Source: Hyaloperonospora brassicae (Eukaryota > Oomycota > Peronosporomycetes > Peronosporales > Peronosporaceae). Taken from it: a DNA stretch of 64,000 nucleotides. Below are positions 12,507 through 23,200 of the stretch, one piece after another. Positions within the stretch are counted from its first letter, which is position 1. Every line of letters begins with the position of its first letter. The translations under genes were made by a program, and so were the position numbers. Where the stretch lies: assembly GCA_947650285.1 (NCBI GenBank), contig CANTFL010000981.1:1-64000 (forward strand), written 5' to 3'. The notes below the pieces were generated by a model. That model did not search any database and had not been told where the DNA came from. It was given only the letters and a program-made list of their open reading frames with translations.

Positions 12507-12560
12507 AAGGTACGGATTCAAAGAACACAACCTTGAACGAGTTTCCTGAATCCGTACCTT
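12507..12560. repeat. Inverted repeat, 14-bp perfect arms, 26-nt loop
   Basis: AAGGTACGGATTCA at 12,507-12,520 pairs exactly with 12,547-12,560. It directly follows another hairpin with 10-bp arms and a 3-nt loop at 12,480-12,502. Confidence 0.95.
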
Positions 12561-12706
12561 GCGAGTTGCCTAAGGACAAAGGCACTCGACACGAGATCGA
12601 GCTCAGACCGGGCTCGAAGTACTGTGTCATGAAGCAGTGGCCACTGCCTCGTGAATAAGTACCATCTATCGACAAGTTCTTTGCCGATCGCTTAGCAGCG
12701 GGCCAT

Positions 12707-14025
12707 GTGAGAAAATCAAAATCCCCTTACAGCTCTCCGACCTTCTGTGTGCGAAAGGCAACAGGAAGATGGCGGATAGTGCACGCATTCAACAAATTGA
12801 ATGCTGCAACGGTACCGGCTCAGACGCCGATACCGAGGAAGGACGTAATCATAGATGGTATGTCAAAGATCACCATCTTTTCGTCCATGGATCTGATGGA
12901 TGGGCTCTATCAGATCCTCATGCGTGAACGGGACATCCCGTTCACGGCAGTGAGTACCCCCAGCGGGATGATGTGGGAGTGGCTAGTGATGCCACAGGGG
13001 CTGAGTAATGCCCCTGCAACATTCAACAGATGTGTAACAAATCTGTTGAGACCGGTGCGAGACTTCGCACCGAGTTACTTCGACGATGTGTTCGTCCATA
13101 GCCGGGCTATAGACGGAAAGACGGACGTTGAAGTTCACAGAACTCACGTTCGTCAGGTTCTCTAATTTATGCGCAAGCATAAGTTGTACGCCAACCTCAA
13201 GAAGTGTATATTCGCGGCTAGCGAAATACCACTTCTTGGGTGCATCGTGGGTAAACACGGCGTACGCCCTTATCCCGAAAAGATCAAGGCGATCACCGAC
13301 TGGCCAGTGCCAGTCGATGTCAAGGGACTTCGGAAGTTCCTTGGTCTAGCGGCTTACTTGCACAAGTACTCGCGCAACTACGCCGAGATGACTGTTCATC
13401 TTTCTTGCTTGCTCAAGGAAAATGTCAACTGGTCATGGAACGCTGAGTGCCAGCGTTCCTTTGAGGGTATCAATCAAAGCTTGGTGCAATCGCTGATTTT
13501 GGCGATTGCAGATCAGGACAGACCATTTCATGTGGTCTGTGACGCCAGCGTTTTTGCAATCGGCTGTGCGTTACTACAGTTCGACGCAGATGGCGCGGAG
13601 CGCGTCATCTGTTATCAGTCGCGTCAGCTGCAAGCAGCTGAGGGTAATTACCCAGTGCATGACAAGGAACTCCTTGCCATGAAATATACACTGGCTAATT
13701 TCGCGTCTATCTCTTGGGAGATAGACCGTTCATCGTCTATACGGATCATGCGTCATTACGCACGGCCGTAAACAGTCTACACCTCTCGCAACGAATGGCG
13801 AGGTGGCTGTCTTTCTTCGCGGAGTACAACTTCTCCGTGGAGTATAAACCCGGACGACTAAACGTCTTCGCTGATGCGCTCTCGCGTCGGCCCGATTTCG
13901 AGCCGGACGCTCAATCCAACAGTGAGGATACGCCTACTGTTGCGACACTGTCAGTCAGTGTCCCGTCGTTAAGTTTACTTGACGACGTACGAAAGGCATA
14001 CGCAGAAGATAAGGATCTTCTGTGA
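12707..14025 (+). pseudogene. Gypsy reverse transcriptase and RNase H
   Basis: The first part (12,707-13,165) holds GRWRIVHAFNKLN, FSSMDLMDGLYQI (motif A), MPQGLSNAPATF (motif B) and SYFDDVFV (motif C catalytic box), then stops. The same frame continues from 13,169 with the thumb and the RNase H start (VVCDASVFAIG). A frame change near 13,705 leads into IVYTDHASLRT and the tether NVFADALSRRP. The RT copies RNA to DNA and RNase H removes the RNA. The stop at 13,163-13,165 and the frame change inactivate it. Confidence 0.9.
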
Positions 14026-15450
14026 TTGATGTATCATCTGGTGAATCCATCCAGTAAATCCATAAGGGATTTACCGGCTTTGTACCGATCCTCATCGGAT
14101 CGGTATATTACACGCAACGGATTGCTGTACTATACAGCTGTTGCCGACGACACGCCTCGTGTCGTCGTCCCCGCTCATCATGATTTTTGTTTACGCATCA
14201 TGTATGAGTGTCACGATGGTTCAACAGGCGGCCATCGTGGTAGAGGAAAGACTTACCTCACAGTAAGTCGTGATTTTTACTGGCCACGCCAGTATCAGTT
14301 TTACGTAAGTACAAACGTGCTTTGAGGTTTGTCAACGGGTATAGCCTAGTCCTTCATCCCGTGCGCCATTGCAGCCTCTGCCTGTTCCGACAGAGTGCTG
14401 GCAGTCCGTTTCAATGGACTTCGTCTTCGGTTTTCCCGAAGACGCTCACAAGAATACTGGTATTCTTGTGATTGTTGACCGATTCAGCAAGATGGTCCAT
14501 CTTGATGCTGTCCCTGAGTTGATCAAGGCTCACGGTTGTGCTCGTTTCTTTCTCGACACGGTCTTTGGACTCCACGGGTTACCCCGTGAACTTGTATCCG
14601 ACCGTGACCCTCGGTTCACGGCGGCATTTTGGCAAATCGTGTTCCGTTCTCTTGGAACAAGATTGAAGATATCCACTTCTGACCATCCCGAAACAGATGG
14701 TCAGACGGAACGAGCGAACCGTGTCCTTGAAGAGATCCTTCGAGGATGTGTTCACTCGTTTCCGAGTTGGAGCGAATTCCTACCCATGCTGGAATTCGCC
14801 ATCAATAATTCGGTGCATGCTTCAACCCAGACACACCGTTTTACGTGAATGGCTTACGTCATCCACGTGTGCCAGCCCTTCTAGAGTGTGACTCTTGGAT
14901 AAGGGGGAGGGACTCGCTCGAGCAAAAATTGTTTTGGCTCTTGCTCATCACGTGTCGACGCTAACGTCGTCACGTATGATGCCGATGTCGATCAGGTCGA
15001 CATCGATGAAGAAGATCACCTCAATAATAGCGACGACGCTATTATTGACTCGGATGATGATGACGATGCTGGTATATTCAGCATCGTCAGCGATTATGCC
15101 AGCGAGGAAGAAGACAACCTCGCTGAAGAAGAGAACAATCTCTTAGCAGTGTGCACGAAGCGCACTGAAAACACAACAACAAGTCAGCAGAGAACTTCCT
15201 GCTGACTCGAGAGGCGGTAGTCCGTTTCGTTCAGGACTCCATCACAAATGCGGTGGACCGTCAGAAACGGAACGCAGACAAGAATGGAAGAGCAAATGTT
15301 CTTTCATTTATAGTTTATGACCTAGTACTACTGTCAACGGTAAACTTACCTGGACATGCAGTCACTAGTGTCGGTAGTAGTAATCTACTGCCGAATTACA
15401 TTGGGCCATTTCGAGTGTTGCATCGCAAGGGCAATGTATACACACTCTAA
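14026..15450 (+). pseudogene. Gypsy integrase
   Basis: The zinc-binding end starts at 14,160-14,260 with the two His of the HHCC motif (ECHDGSTGGH), and its Cys pair is lost in a broken stretch. The catalytic core (14,369-14,848) has SMDFVFGFP (first Asp), LVSDRDPRF (second Asp) and ETDGQTERANRVLE (Glu), the full D,D-35-E set. A later piece (15,253-15,450) with YIGPFRVL is the GPY/F module. Frames change near 14,330, 14,848 and 15,250. Confidence 0.9.
14422..14471. repeat. Two abutting perfect hairpins in the integrase core
   Basis: CGTCTTCGG arms at 14,422-14,444 are followed after one base by TCACAAGAATAC arms (12 bp, 2-nt loop) at 14,446-14,471. Both lie inside the conserved catalytic core coding sequence. 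Confidence 0.95.
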
Positions 15451-16124
15451 TTGCCACGTAATATGCGCACGCATCCTACGTTTTACGTGGGGAGGCTCAG
15501 GCCGTACTGTCAGTACGAGCCTTCTTCTTCCGATGAAGATAGCTCCCACGTTCAAGAACATCCATCAAGTTCTTGCATTCGCGCTCCAGACGATCCGTCT
15601 AGTCGCGCAGATATGATACCTCGGAACTCATCCGAGATATCTCCCCGCGAGCTGTCGCCAGCTCGCCGAAAAGGAGCGGACATCCCGCTCGACCTGAAGC
15701 TGCGCCGTGGCATAATCGGCGCGATCCCTCGCCCGATCAGCCTCGTGATCCTTGCGGTTCTTTCGCACGGTATCGGTCAAAGCGTAGCGCCGGTCGCGCT
15801 CGTGCTTTAAGTCATCGCGCAATTCATCGATTGCGCTATCCATCTCGTAAGGGTCGAGATGGTGAACCGAATCATCTGGAGGAGGTCTTTCCTCCTCCAC
15901 CACATCCTTTGGTGGATGCTCAAGGTGATCAACGCTTTCTCGTGGAGCGTATCTTGAATCACCGTGACGATTCAGGATCAAGGACGAGCTACCTCGTCCA
16001 GTGAAGGGGGTATCCACCCTCTTGGAACAGCTGGGAGCACCGCTCTCAGCTGTTGATGGATGTTGAAGGTCTCGTCCGCCAGTATGACGAGACCCATCCG
16101 ATGAGTCCTCGGGCCCATCGGTAA
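15451..16124 (+). pseudogene. Gypsy pol tail with C-terminal chromodomain
   Basis: HPTFYVGRLRPY follows the GPY/F module, then a Ser/Asp-rich linker. In a third frame from 15,909 the translation reads QRFLVERILNHRD, SRTSYLV, then after one TGA RGYPPSWNSWE and VEGLVRQYDETHP, ending at TAA 16,124. This is a chromodomain, marking the element as a chromovirus whose integrase would be guided by modified histones. The in-frame TGA sits where the conserved W of the K/R-W box is expected. Confidence 0.8.
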
Positions 16125-17101
16125 ACACGCGCTTTTGGCGCTTGTAGACGGATTGCAAGTTTGTAATCGCGTCACGCATCTCAGCCGAGATGTGTGCCCT
16201 TCCCCAGGGCGAACTTAGAGAATACACGTCCCTGTGCGCACGCTGCACGTTGTCAACACAAATTGCACAAGGGTCTCCCCATGTAAGGCAAGGAATGCCT
16301 GCCTCACTCGACAAACGATGCAACCGGTACCTAGCACCGGTTGGCGTTCGCCTTTCGAACCTGAGGCGTGTCGCCTCAAGTTTTTGAGCCACCCTTCTCG
16401 TCCAAAATTCTTTACGTTTTGGACGAACGCGTTCCACGCAGACAAAAGAGAGGCTTTGTCACGCTTTTGGTTGCCATTGTACCATCGATGTCTAAGAAAG
16501 ACATCGAGATAAAAATCTTCTTCAGCGCGAAAGTTCTTCGCGCTGGAACTCAAGCCGTGAAGCTCAGTCGCATCGAATAAGGGTATTCGATGGTGTTGGC
16601 TTGTCTCGTGAGACAAGCTGTTGATGAGTGTTCGGGCAAACGCCACGGCTTCAGCTCATCACTCTTCACGGTGGTACCCTTGTCGGTAGCACGGCTCCCA
16701 GATTGGCGACGGCTCACGCCATCGTCATCACGCTCGTGCGAAGACGCACGAGCCGGCGGTGGTAAGGAATAATATTCCTCACCACCCTAATCATCGTCAT
16801 CACTGCCGAACAGACTGTGATGCAAATCACGAGTTTGTTCGTTCGGCAGTGGCCTTGGCAAATACTGAGGCGTCGCCGGTGAGCGAGACGCCTCTGGAGC
16901 ATAGCCCGAGTCAGACACGTCTGACTCGCCAGAATAGATGACCTCAAAGTCGGGATCATCATGCGCACGCGGTGAGGTGCCGCGTGCACCTGCAGCACCT
17001 GTTGCTGAAGGCGAAGAAGGAGCAGCAGACGACGAATCGTTTGCCGCAGAGGCTGGCACAGCACCTGGCTGTGTGGGTCTTGAGTCATCTCGCATAGACA
17101 T
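15628..17101 (-). pseudogene. Antisense reading frame(s) between chromodomain and 3' LTR
   Basis: Read on the minus strand from ATG 17,101, a Ser/Ala-rich N-terminus ends in an acidic run at 16,787. A second frame (16,646 to about 16,350) contains FLRHRWYNGNQKRDKASLL. A third frame (to 15,628) has GIPCLTWGDPCAICVDN. Read together with one stop and two frame changes they could be one protein of nearly 500 residues opposing gag-pol. The part below 16,124 overlaps the sense chromodomain and may be only a shadow. Function unknown. Confidence 0.4.
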
Positions 17102-17220
17102 TTTAACTATGCAAGGTAAAGCGGAAAGTGAATGGAGCGGACTTAACAAGTGCTCCCTGTCCCAATGGTGGCCAACGGGTGGCCGCCATATTTTCGATAG
17201 TCACACGGTGACTATCAGTT

Positions 17221-17228
17221 AGGGGTGA
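17221..17228 (+). promoter_or_regulatory. Putative polypurine tract
   Basis: AGGGGTGA directly abuts the start of the 3' LTR, where plus-strand DNA synthesis would be primed. It is short and contains one T. Confidence 0.5.
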
Positions 17229-17617
17229 TGTAACGAGGCAGCCCGTTACATGGAATTTTCACTTTAAAGAAAGTGACAATAAAGAATATTAAGTTGAATA
17301 TTCTTTAGACAATATCACCAAAGTGGTGATATTGAAGGGTCGACCAAAGAGTCTGCTCATTGGTTGATATCTTGATGATATCAACCCTCCAATCGCCGCA
17401 AGACACGCGCAATGAGTGGTGAGTAGACGTCACCATACACTCAGTTATATTAGCATAATTAAGTTAAGCCAAACAGAGATACAGTGGGTTAAAGACTTAG
17501 TTATATTAATATAACAGTTCTGTTTACCTTATCTACGCTTCCTCGCTTGCCTTGTGTACGTCTGTCGGGGCACCGATACCCTTGCGTTAAGTTCACGCAA
17601 GGGTGTGCCCCGTTACA
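17229..17617 (+). repeat. 3' LTR
   Basis: This is the full-length partner of the 5' LTR. It starts TGTAACGAGGCA, with one change in the terminal repeat, and ends TGCCCCGTTACA. It is followed directly by the TATCA target duplication at 17,618-17,622, matching 9,622-9,626. Confidence 0.95.
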
Positions 17618-18114
17618 TATCATCCGATCGTTTAAAGCTCGCTACAAGAAACTTCATATGCGATGGCGCATGGATCTGATCGAAGCAAACATGGAACGCA
17701 GATTTAACGTCGTAGAAGCCATTGAGTTTGCAGCTAAGAGCTGTAACATTATTGGCGGGGAGACCTTTGAAGTTGCTGGATCAAGAGTGGGGTCATCGAA
17801 GCGCCACAGGTTGCGGATTTGCGTGCACAAAACGAATATCGACAGTCCAGCCTCGCCTTCCAACAAGACTGCTGCGATCTGGCTGATATGTTTCAAAAGC
17901 TTGGTGTCACCGTCAGCGATGGATGATATGTCGAAATCGAAACCACGAGCCGAGTCACGAAGAACAAGAAGCTCTGATTGAACCAGAAGTGGATCCCGCG
18001 GGAGTCGAAAGCGACGGAGATCAAGCGCCTGTCAGTGCAAGAGAAGCACTAAAGTGCTGCCTGCTTTTGCGTTCGTACTTCATACGCTCAGATGAGGACA
18101 CGCGAATCCTATAG
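17618..18114 (+). pseudogene. Tigger-like DDE transposase, 3' part
   Basis: Immediately after the right LTR the translation resumes with IIRSFKARYKKLHMRW, the block that follows QPLDAG in pogo/Tigger transposases. The tail ends in DPAGVESDGDQAPVSAREA and stops at 18,114. A frame change lies between about 17,770 and 17,930. Together with 8,620-9,626 this shows that the gypsy element landed inside an existing transposase gene. Confidence 0.75.
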
Positions 18115-18351
18115 TCAGATCTGGATAAGATGTCGTCGGTTATTCGCAAGAACCGGCACGATAGGGCGAAACAGCTCGACATGAGAGACTTCATATAGTA
18201 GGTAAACGTTAGATTATCATTATAATCGGCGGGTCACGCTTGTAAAATATCACGCGACTTGTTCCTTTCAGATTCTCTATAAGAGACTTTTTAGAAGACA
18301 CGCTGTAAAAATGGGGCACAAAGTTGTCTTTTATAGAGAGGGGTGAGTGTA

Positions 18352-18584
18352 GTGGTATTTCTTACGTCCATTAACCACACAGTTGTAGCGCCTTAGAGCG
18401 CATGCACTATCGTTTGTAACGGTCTCGGCATATCAAATTGTCAATCGAAGCAACAGAGCGCTGAAAACCCATTCTGTCCGTGGAAAGATATGACGTCGGG
18501 GCTGGCGCAACAGTCGATCGGTCTGCATGGCCTTTGTAAGTATTCGACTTACGAAGATATTGTATTGTACTTGAGTCGTTGATC
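18352..18584. other. Short spacer after the Tigger element
   Basis: Unique sequence with no recognised motif lies between the transposon's right TA and the next gene fragment. Confidence 0.6.
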
Positions 18585-19985
18585 ATGGAAGCGGTCGTCG
18601 CCATCAATCAGTTCGCGAGAGAACGAATGGAACTGCATGTGAAAGAGTGTGACCCGTGCGACTTGTGGGTTGCGTGGGACGAGGTGTGCGGTCTGAACCT
18701 CATCTCAATTCTCGATTTCTCTATCGGGTTCATGACGGTAAGACGCAGACGGTCAGGCAGAATGGCGGGGAACCCAAAGCAGTACGGTGCAAAGAAGCAA
18801 CAGCGAGCCATTGAAGAAGAAGACGCGCGACTGAATTGCCAAGAACACGGTGTCATGAATGCGTACCCGCATTGTGGAAACAATCCAGTGTGGAAGCGAA
18901 AATGTCGGAGTGTCGAGTCCCAAAACAACGATGGAGCCCCCAAAGCTGTTGTGTCGACTAAGCCAAGGCAAACGGAGACGCACAACTCTGTTGTAAGCTT
19001 CCAGAGTGCTGAGCGGCTTGCTGATTGGATGCACAACGCTGCGAAGCGCCAGACTATACAGCTGAGTCTGAAATGCGGCGAGCGCAGCGAAGAAGTGCGG
19101 GATGCCCTGCTTCGACAGTTTCATCGCTGGCCGGCGACGAAGCTTGGCCGTGCAGAAGAGCAATACCAAGAGCTGAGTCAGCAGGCTGAGGAGCGGTGCC
19201 AGCATCATGTACAGCTGTATATCCAAGAACTTCGGGGCAACTTGATGATCGGTGCGAAAGCCCTGTTCTGGCTCAATGTGCTTCATCCAATGATTCCCTT
19301 GGTGCCCGTGTCAAGACAGGAAGCCCGAGAAGTTCTGATGTTGTTTCTGGACGAGCTCAAAAGTGTTGACGGAGTTTACACAACACTGACGACGAGAAAT
19401 CCGTATGTCTGGGACATTCTGACGCTACCTCTTAGACTCGAGCCGTTGTTTCATGGTGTGAGCACGTTGGCACTGAATGGCCACGGTAGTGCTACAAAGG
19501 AGGCGATCCGACTAATGATGGTGTTTGCTGCGCAATATGCACCGCCCGGGCGAAAGAAAGCCACAGTGCCGACAGGGCTATCCATCGTAGCCTCAGTTGG
19601 AATACTTGCTCCACCGGATATCTTGCGCGTCAAAGAACTTCCGCAGACATTGCGTGATGACCTTGTGCAGCCGTTTTTAACAGTCACGCAAAAGTGGCTG
19701 TCGGTCGTCGATGAGGTGTTAGGAGTTTTGACACAAGCTCTTACGAAAAGATGGGTGTCGCGCGAACGAGCCCCTTATGAAAAAGAGCGCAACGACACGT
19801 TCGAGTGTGTTCTACAAAGTGATTTCGCACGGCTCAATCATGCGTTGGCGACAGACCAACTGTATGTGGCGAGAAAAACTCGGGAAGACACGTCAAGCGT
19901 CGATGGCGAGTGCTTAAACGTCCACGTCGTGTGCGACCATGGAGGACTGTTTGTGCAGCTAGACCGCGGCAACGGGTGGAAGTAG
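18585..19985 (+). CDS. N-terminal fragment paralogue of the giant GTPase/VWA/RING protein
   Basis: This frame of about 466 residues shares a clear pattern with the N-terminal third of the giant protein that follows. FQSAERLADWMHNAAKRQ and the later RWPATKLGRAEEQYQ match FDSADEFAKWLANESKLRN and KWPGTKLESIKETQD there. The first 145 residues (Cys/His/Arg-rich) do not match. It stops before any GTPase, VWA or RING region, so it is either a truncated tandem duplicate or a short family member. The ATG at 18,585 is the first in frame. It lies 230 bp from the Tigger element. A pseudogene is quite possible; no function can be assigned. Confidence 0.55.
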   Translation: MEAVVAINQFARERMELHVKECDPCDLWVAWDEVCGLNLISILDFSIGFMTVRRRRSGRMAGNPKQYGAKKQQRAIEEEDARLNCQEHGVMNAYPHCGNNPVWKRKCRSVESQNNDGAPKAVVSTKPRQTETHNSVVSFQSAERLADWMHNAAKRQTIQLSLKCGERSEEVRDALLRQFHRWPATKLGRAEEQYQELSQQAEERCQHHVQLYIQELRGNLMIGAKALFWLNVLHPMIPLVPVSRQEAREVLMLFLDELKSVDGVYTTLTTRNPYVWDILTLPLRLEPLFHGVSTLALNGHGSATKEAIRLMMVFAAQYAPPGRKKATVPTGLSIVASVGILAPPDILRVKELPQTLRDDLVQPFLTVTQKWLSVVDEVLGVLTQALTKRWVSRERAPYEKERNDTFECVLQSDFARLNHALATDQLYVARKTREDTSSVDGECLNVHVVCDHGGLFVQLDRGNGWK

Positions 19986-20276
19986 TCGTGAAGAAGGAAA
20001 GTTTGGTGTCATAGTCTAAGTGTTGCACGATGAGCGCTGCTGCAGTTAGGTAAAAGTCTTTTCAAGGAAAAGACTTCATTCTTCGGAAAGACACAATAAG
20101 CGATCAACTGCCAAATGACTTGAAACTGTTGGTAAATATGGCTAGATAAATTGACAAGGCCGGGTCCCAGTGTTTCTTTCTCGTTGACGAAACGAGTGCT
20201 GAGGGCAACCAACTTGTCATTCAATCCTCAATTTGCCTGGAACGGAGCACATTGACGAGCAGACTGTTGTTTGACT

Positions 20277-23200
20277 ATGCGTTTCCAGTTTGGTACGAAC
20301 CATAAGGTCATCAGTGCAGACTGTTTTCGTCTAGTGAGCTTGGTGCCGGAAGTGCAGAATGACGTTGAAGTCGTGAAGCCTGTCTTGGACGAGTTGGAAG
20401 TGATGCGACTGAGCTGCGCGCTCGGAATGTTGTCGACAGCAAGCTCCCAAGACTTTGAGAGCGAGATGCTGGAGGCCAGTGACTTCGATGACGACTTCGC
20501 TCGCTTCCTTCGAAAGCAGGTGTTTGAGACAAACGGAAAAGGCACCTCCGACGGCACCAAGGTGATATCCCTGTTCGGTAAGCAAGACGCTGTAAAGCAC
20601 GAGCTGAGAAAGATGGATCGCTGGTCTCCTGCGACTGACAACAATTTGAAGACGGAAGACCAGGGGATCTATTGCGTAACGCAAAAGGACGACGAAACTG
20701 CGGAGCACTCGCTGGTTTTATTTGGATGGATACAAGAAAGATTGTTCCGGAAGGTTCGACTGCGTGATACGGCGACGTACGTGCTCCGTTTCTTGTCATG
20801 CTTGAGCCCCGACATGGTGTGCTGCCTGTCATCCGAAGATGTGGAGTTGGTCGAGCAAGCGGTCGCTTCTATGAAGACAAACAATTTGGACGCTTGGGAA
20901 TCGTTTTCAGTATCGTTCCACGTTGACGTGCAGGAAGACCAGAAAGACGCTGTCGATTGCGGATGTCTGCCGGATATAGTGTTGCCTACAAGCGTGTCGG
21001 CACAGAATGTTCGGCTGCTAAAAGGCACTTATCCTGCGTTTGCCGTGGTGGAGTCAGCTCCAGCCGAGAGATGCAGCAAAACGGATCGCCTTACATTTGA
21101 CAGCGCCGATGAATTTGCGAAGTGGCTTGCTAACGAGTCCAAGCTGCGGAACTTACGGTTCGAAACTGATGGAACGCCAGGAGGCAAACTCATCAATATG
21201 ATGCTGAATGCAAGCGAAAAGTGGCCCGGAACGAAGCTCGAAAGCATCAAAGAGACGCAAGACCGTAGTCTGCAAGCGTCGATGGAGCAGTCAAAGGACC
21301 GAGTAGAACAGTGCATTGAGGATCGTCGGGCGGCCCTAATCCGATGTGTGGACAAGTTGTTTGACTTGGATGTGCTGTTTAAGGCGGCCAAAGATGAGCC
21401 GGCCTTCAAGGTGGTGCACGAGTACGTGCAGGAAGCCCAAACGAATCGCGACATCTGGAGCAAGATCGACAAAGCAACACAAACGACACTAGATTTACCG
21501 CTTCGTCTGAAGAATCAAATGGCGGCCATAGCTTTGGCATTCTGCGAGCACTCGTCGGATGATTCTCCAAGCAACGCAAGTAAAAGCTTAGCAACGTTCA
21601 TGAGCGACTTTACTACATCTGAAAAGGAACTTCCGGGCAACAACAGCAAAGGTGTTTTGACACGAGCGTGGAAGAAATTGAGCAGCATGCTTGGAGATCA
21701 AACTCCGGAGTTACTGACGGACCGATTCCGTGAATGCATGATCGAACCCCTGCACGAAGCTAAACAAGTTTGGTTCGAGGCGATTGAACAGTCATTTGCT
21801 GTCACTCACAGCGTCTTGCTGCCCGCGTGGAGTGAAGAAAAGCGGAAGGCAATTGTTCGAACGTGTCAAGAAGACGAGCGTGAGGCCATCTCGAGTGCTT
21901 TCGAGGAACTGTTGCAGATTTGGCGCAACCAACATGAAGGTGGTCTCATGACGACCATTCGTCCTCGCGTGTTTCCGACTGTGGTGAAGTGCTCGGTCGT
22001 AAAGGAACACTGGAAACCTGCGACGGACCAGATAAACGTTTTCAAGCTGGCACAGGATGACAACGGATCCTTTAGCCCCAATCAGCTGGGTACGCATCGT
22101 TTGAGTCCAGGGGCTACGCTGCTAAAAGCTTTCGCGATCAAAAATCGCTGCATCCTCTTGGTGACATGTTCTCAGCAAAAGATGACGGTAGAACGCATCG
22201 ACTTCCCACTTCAGCGATCGTACTTTTACAAAACCGTGGGAACGGTGACGTTCACGCGTTCATTTGGGCGAGTTGCATCGTTGTGCGACTACAACGTTCA
22301 TGAACGAGTCATGGCGTTCGTGGAAGAAGGTGGGCGGGTCGCGCTGTACCGCTTCAACGAAACGTTTTCATCGCTCGAAATTTACAAGCACGTTGAGTTG
22401 TCGCTGCGGACATCGTTGTCACTTCCGGTCGTCAGTTTTCTCTTGGTCGATGGCTTCCTGTACGCGATCGACAAGAACGGGTCGATCCAGTCTGTGAATG
22501 TCAAAAACCAGCAGACATCGCGCATTGCTCAAACGCTGGTATCAGGATCCGGTGGGTCTACGAGTCCGCTGTTTACTATAGCCGACAATGCAGTGTTGGG
22601 CTATATGGCGAGCAAAAAAGCCGAAGACGCAATGGATTCTACGCAACGATCCGAATTGTGTGCCATAGCCAGCGAAGACTACCGCGAAGTACCTGTAAGC
22701 AATCCGATATCTTTATCACTTCGATCGCAACACCTGTCGGTCGAAAGTTTCCAGGACTTTTTGTTTGCAGTCGACGAGGAGCGAAAGAGAATTCGCGTGC
22801 ATCGACTAACGGCAACCGTGCGAAGCGAATCGTTTCGCATTGAGCACTCGAAGGAACGTTCAGTAAACGGCACTAAGGTCGAGACGGATGGATCAAGCAA
22901 GGTCGATCACTGGCTTCGAGCCTTCTATCACATGTACGAGAAGTTTCCTGTTCGCGGCTTGATTCGGGGAGTTGACGACACGTATGCGACGTTGAAGCTG
23001 CGCTTGATGTGCAATTCTGCGCTGTCACAGTCTGATGAAAGTCACTGCCGTTACTTTTTTCAAACCGTGATGCGTGATCTCCGGAAACTAAACAAGCCTC
23101 TCGGTGGAATGGACTTAGCACGAGATTTGGTCTTCATGACACAGATGGATGCAAGGATGAACGGCATTGCGCCCCAGCCTGTGCGTTTCATTCTACAACA

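Larger units (their letters stand above)
9627..17617 (+). mobile_element. Ty3/gypsy chromovirus, full length but coding-dead, hairpin-saturated
   Basis: The 7,991-bp element has two LTRs (392 and 389 bp) beginning TGTAAC and ending GTTACA and a 5-bp target duplication TATCA on both sides. A primer-binding-site-like sequence follows the left LTR and a purine tract precedes the right one. Gag with a CCHC knuckle, protease, RT, RNase H, integrase and chromodomain occur in gypsy order, broken by stops and at least five frame changes. The LTRs differ at about 30 positions by eye (roughly 8 percent), so the insertion is not recent. The whole element is packed with short perfect inverted repeats; see the findings. 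Confidence 0.95.
8124..18349 (+). mobile_element. pogo/Tigger-like DNA transposon, interrupted by an LTR retrotransposon
   Basis: The left end CAGTCACCCCTCTCTATAAG and the right end, read in reverse complement as CACTCACCCCTCTCTATAAA, form terminal inverted repeats of about 25 bp. Each end is flanked by TA (8,122-8,123 and 18,350-18,351), the target duplication of Tc1/mariner/pogo elements. Related CTCTATA motifs recur just inside the left end. Without the nested 8-kb element the transposon is about 2.2 kb, a normal Tigger length. Inside lies a pogo/CENP-B-type transposase pseudogene on the plus strand. Confidence 0.85.

Noticed and set aside
9627..17617. CRISPR-like array suggested by regularly spaced repeats
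   Set aside because: The repeats are inverted pairs with different sequences each time, not a common direct repeat with spacers.
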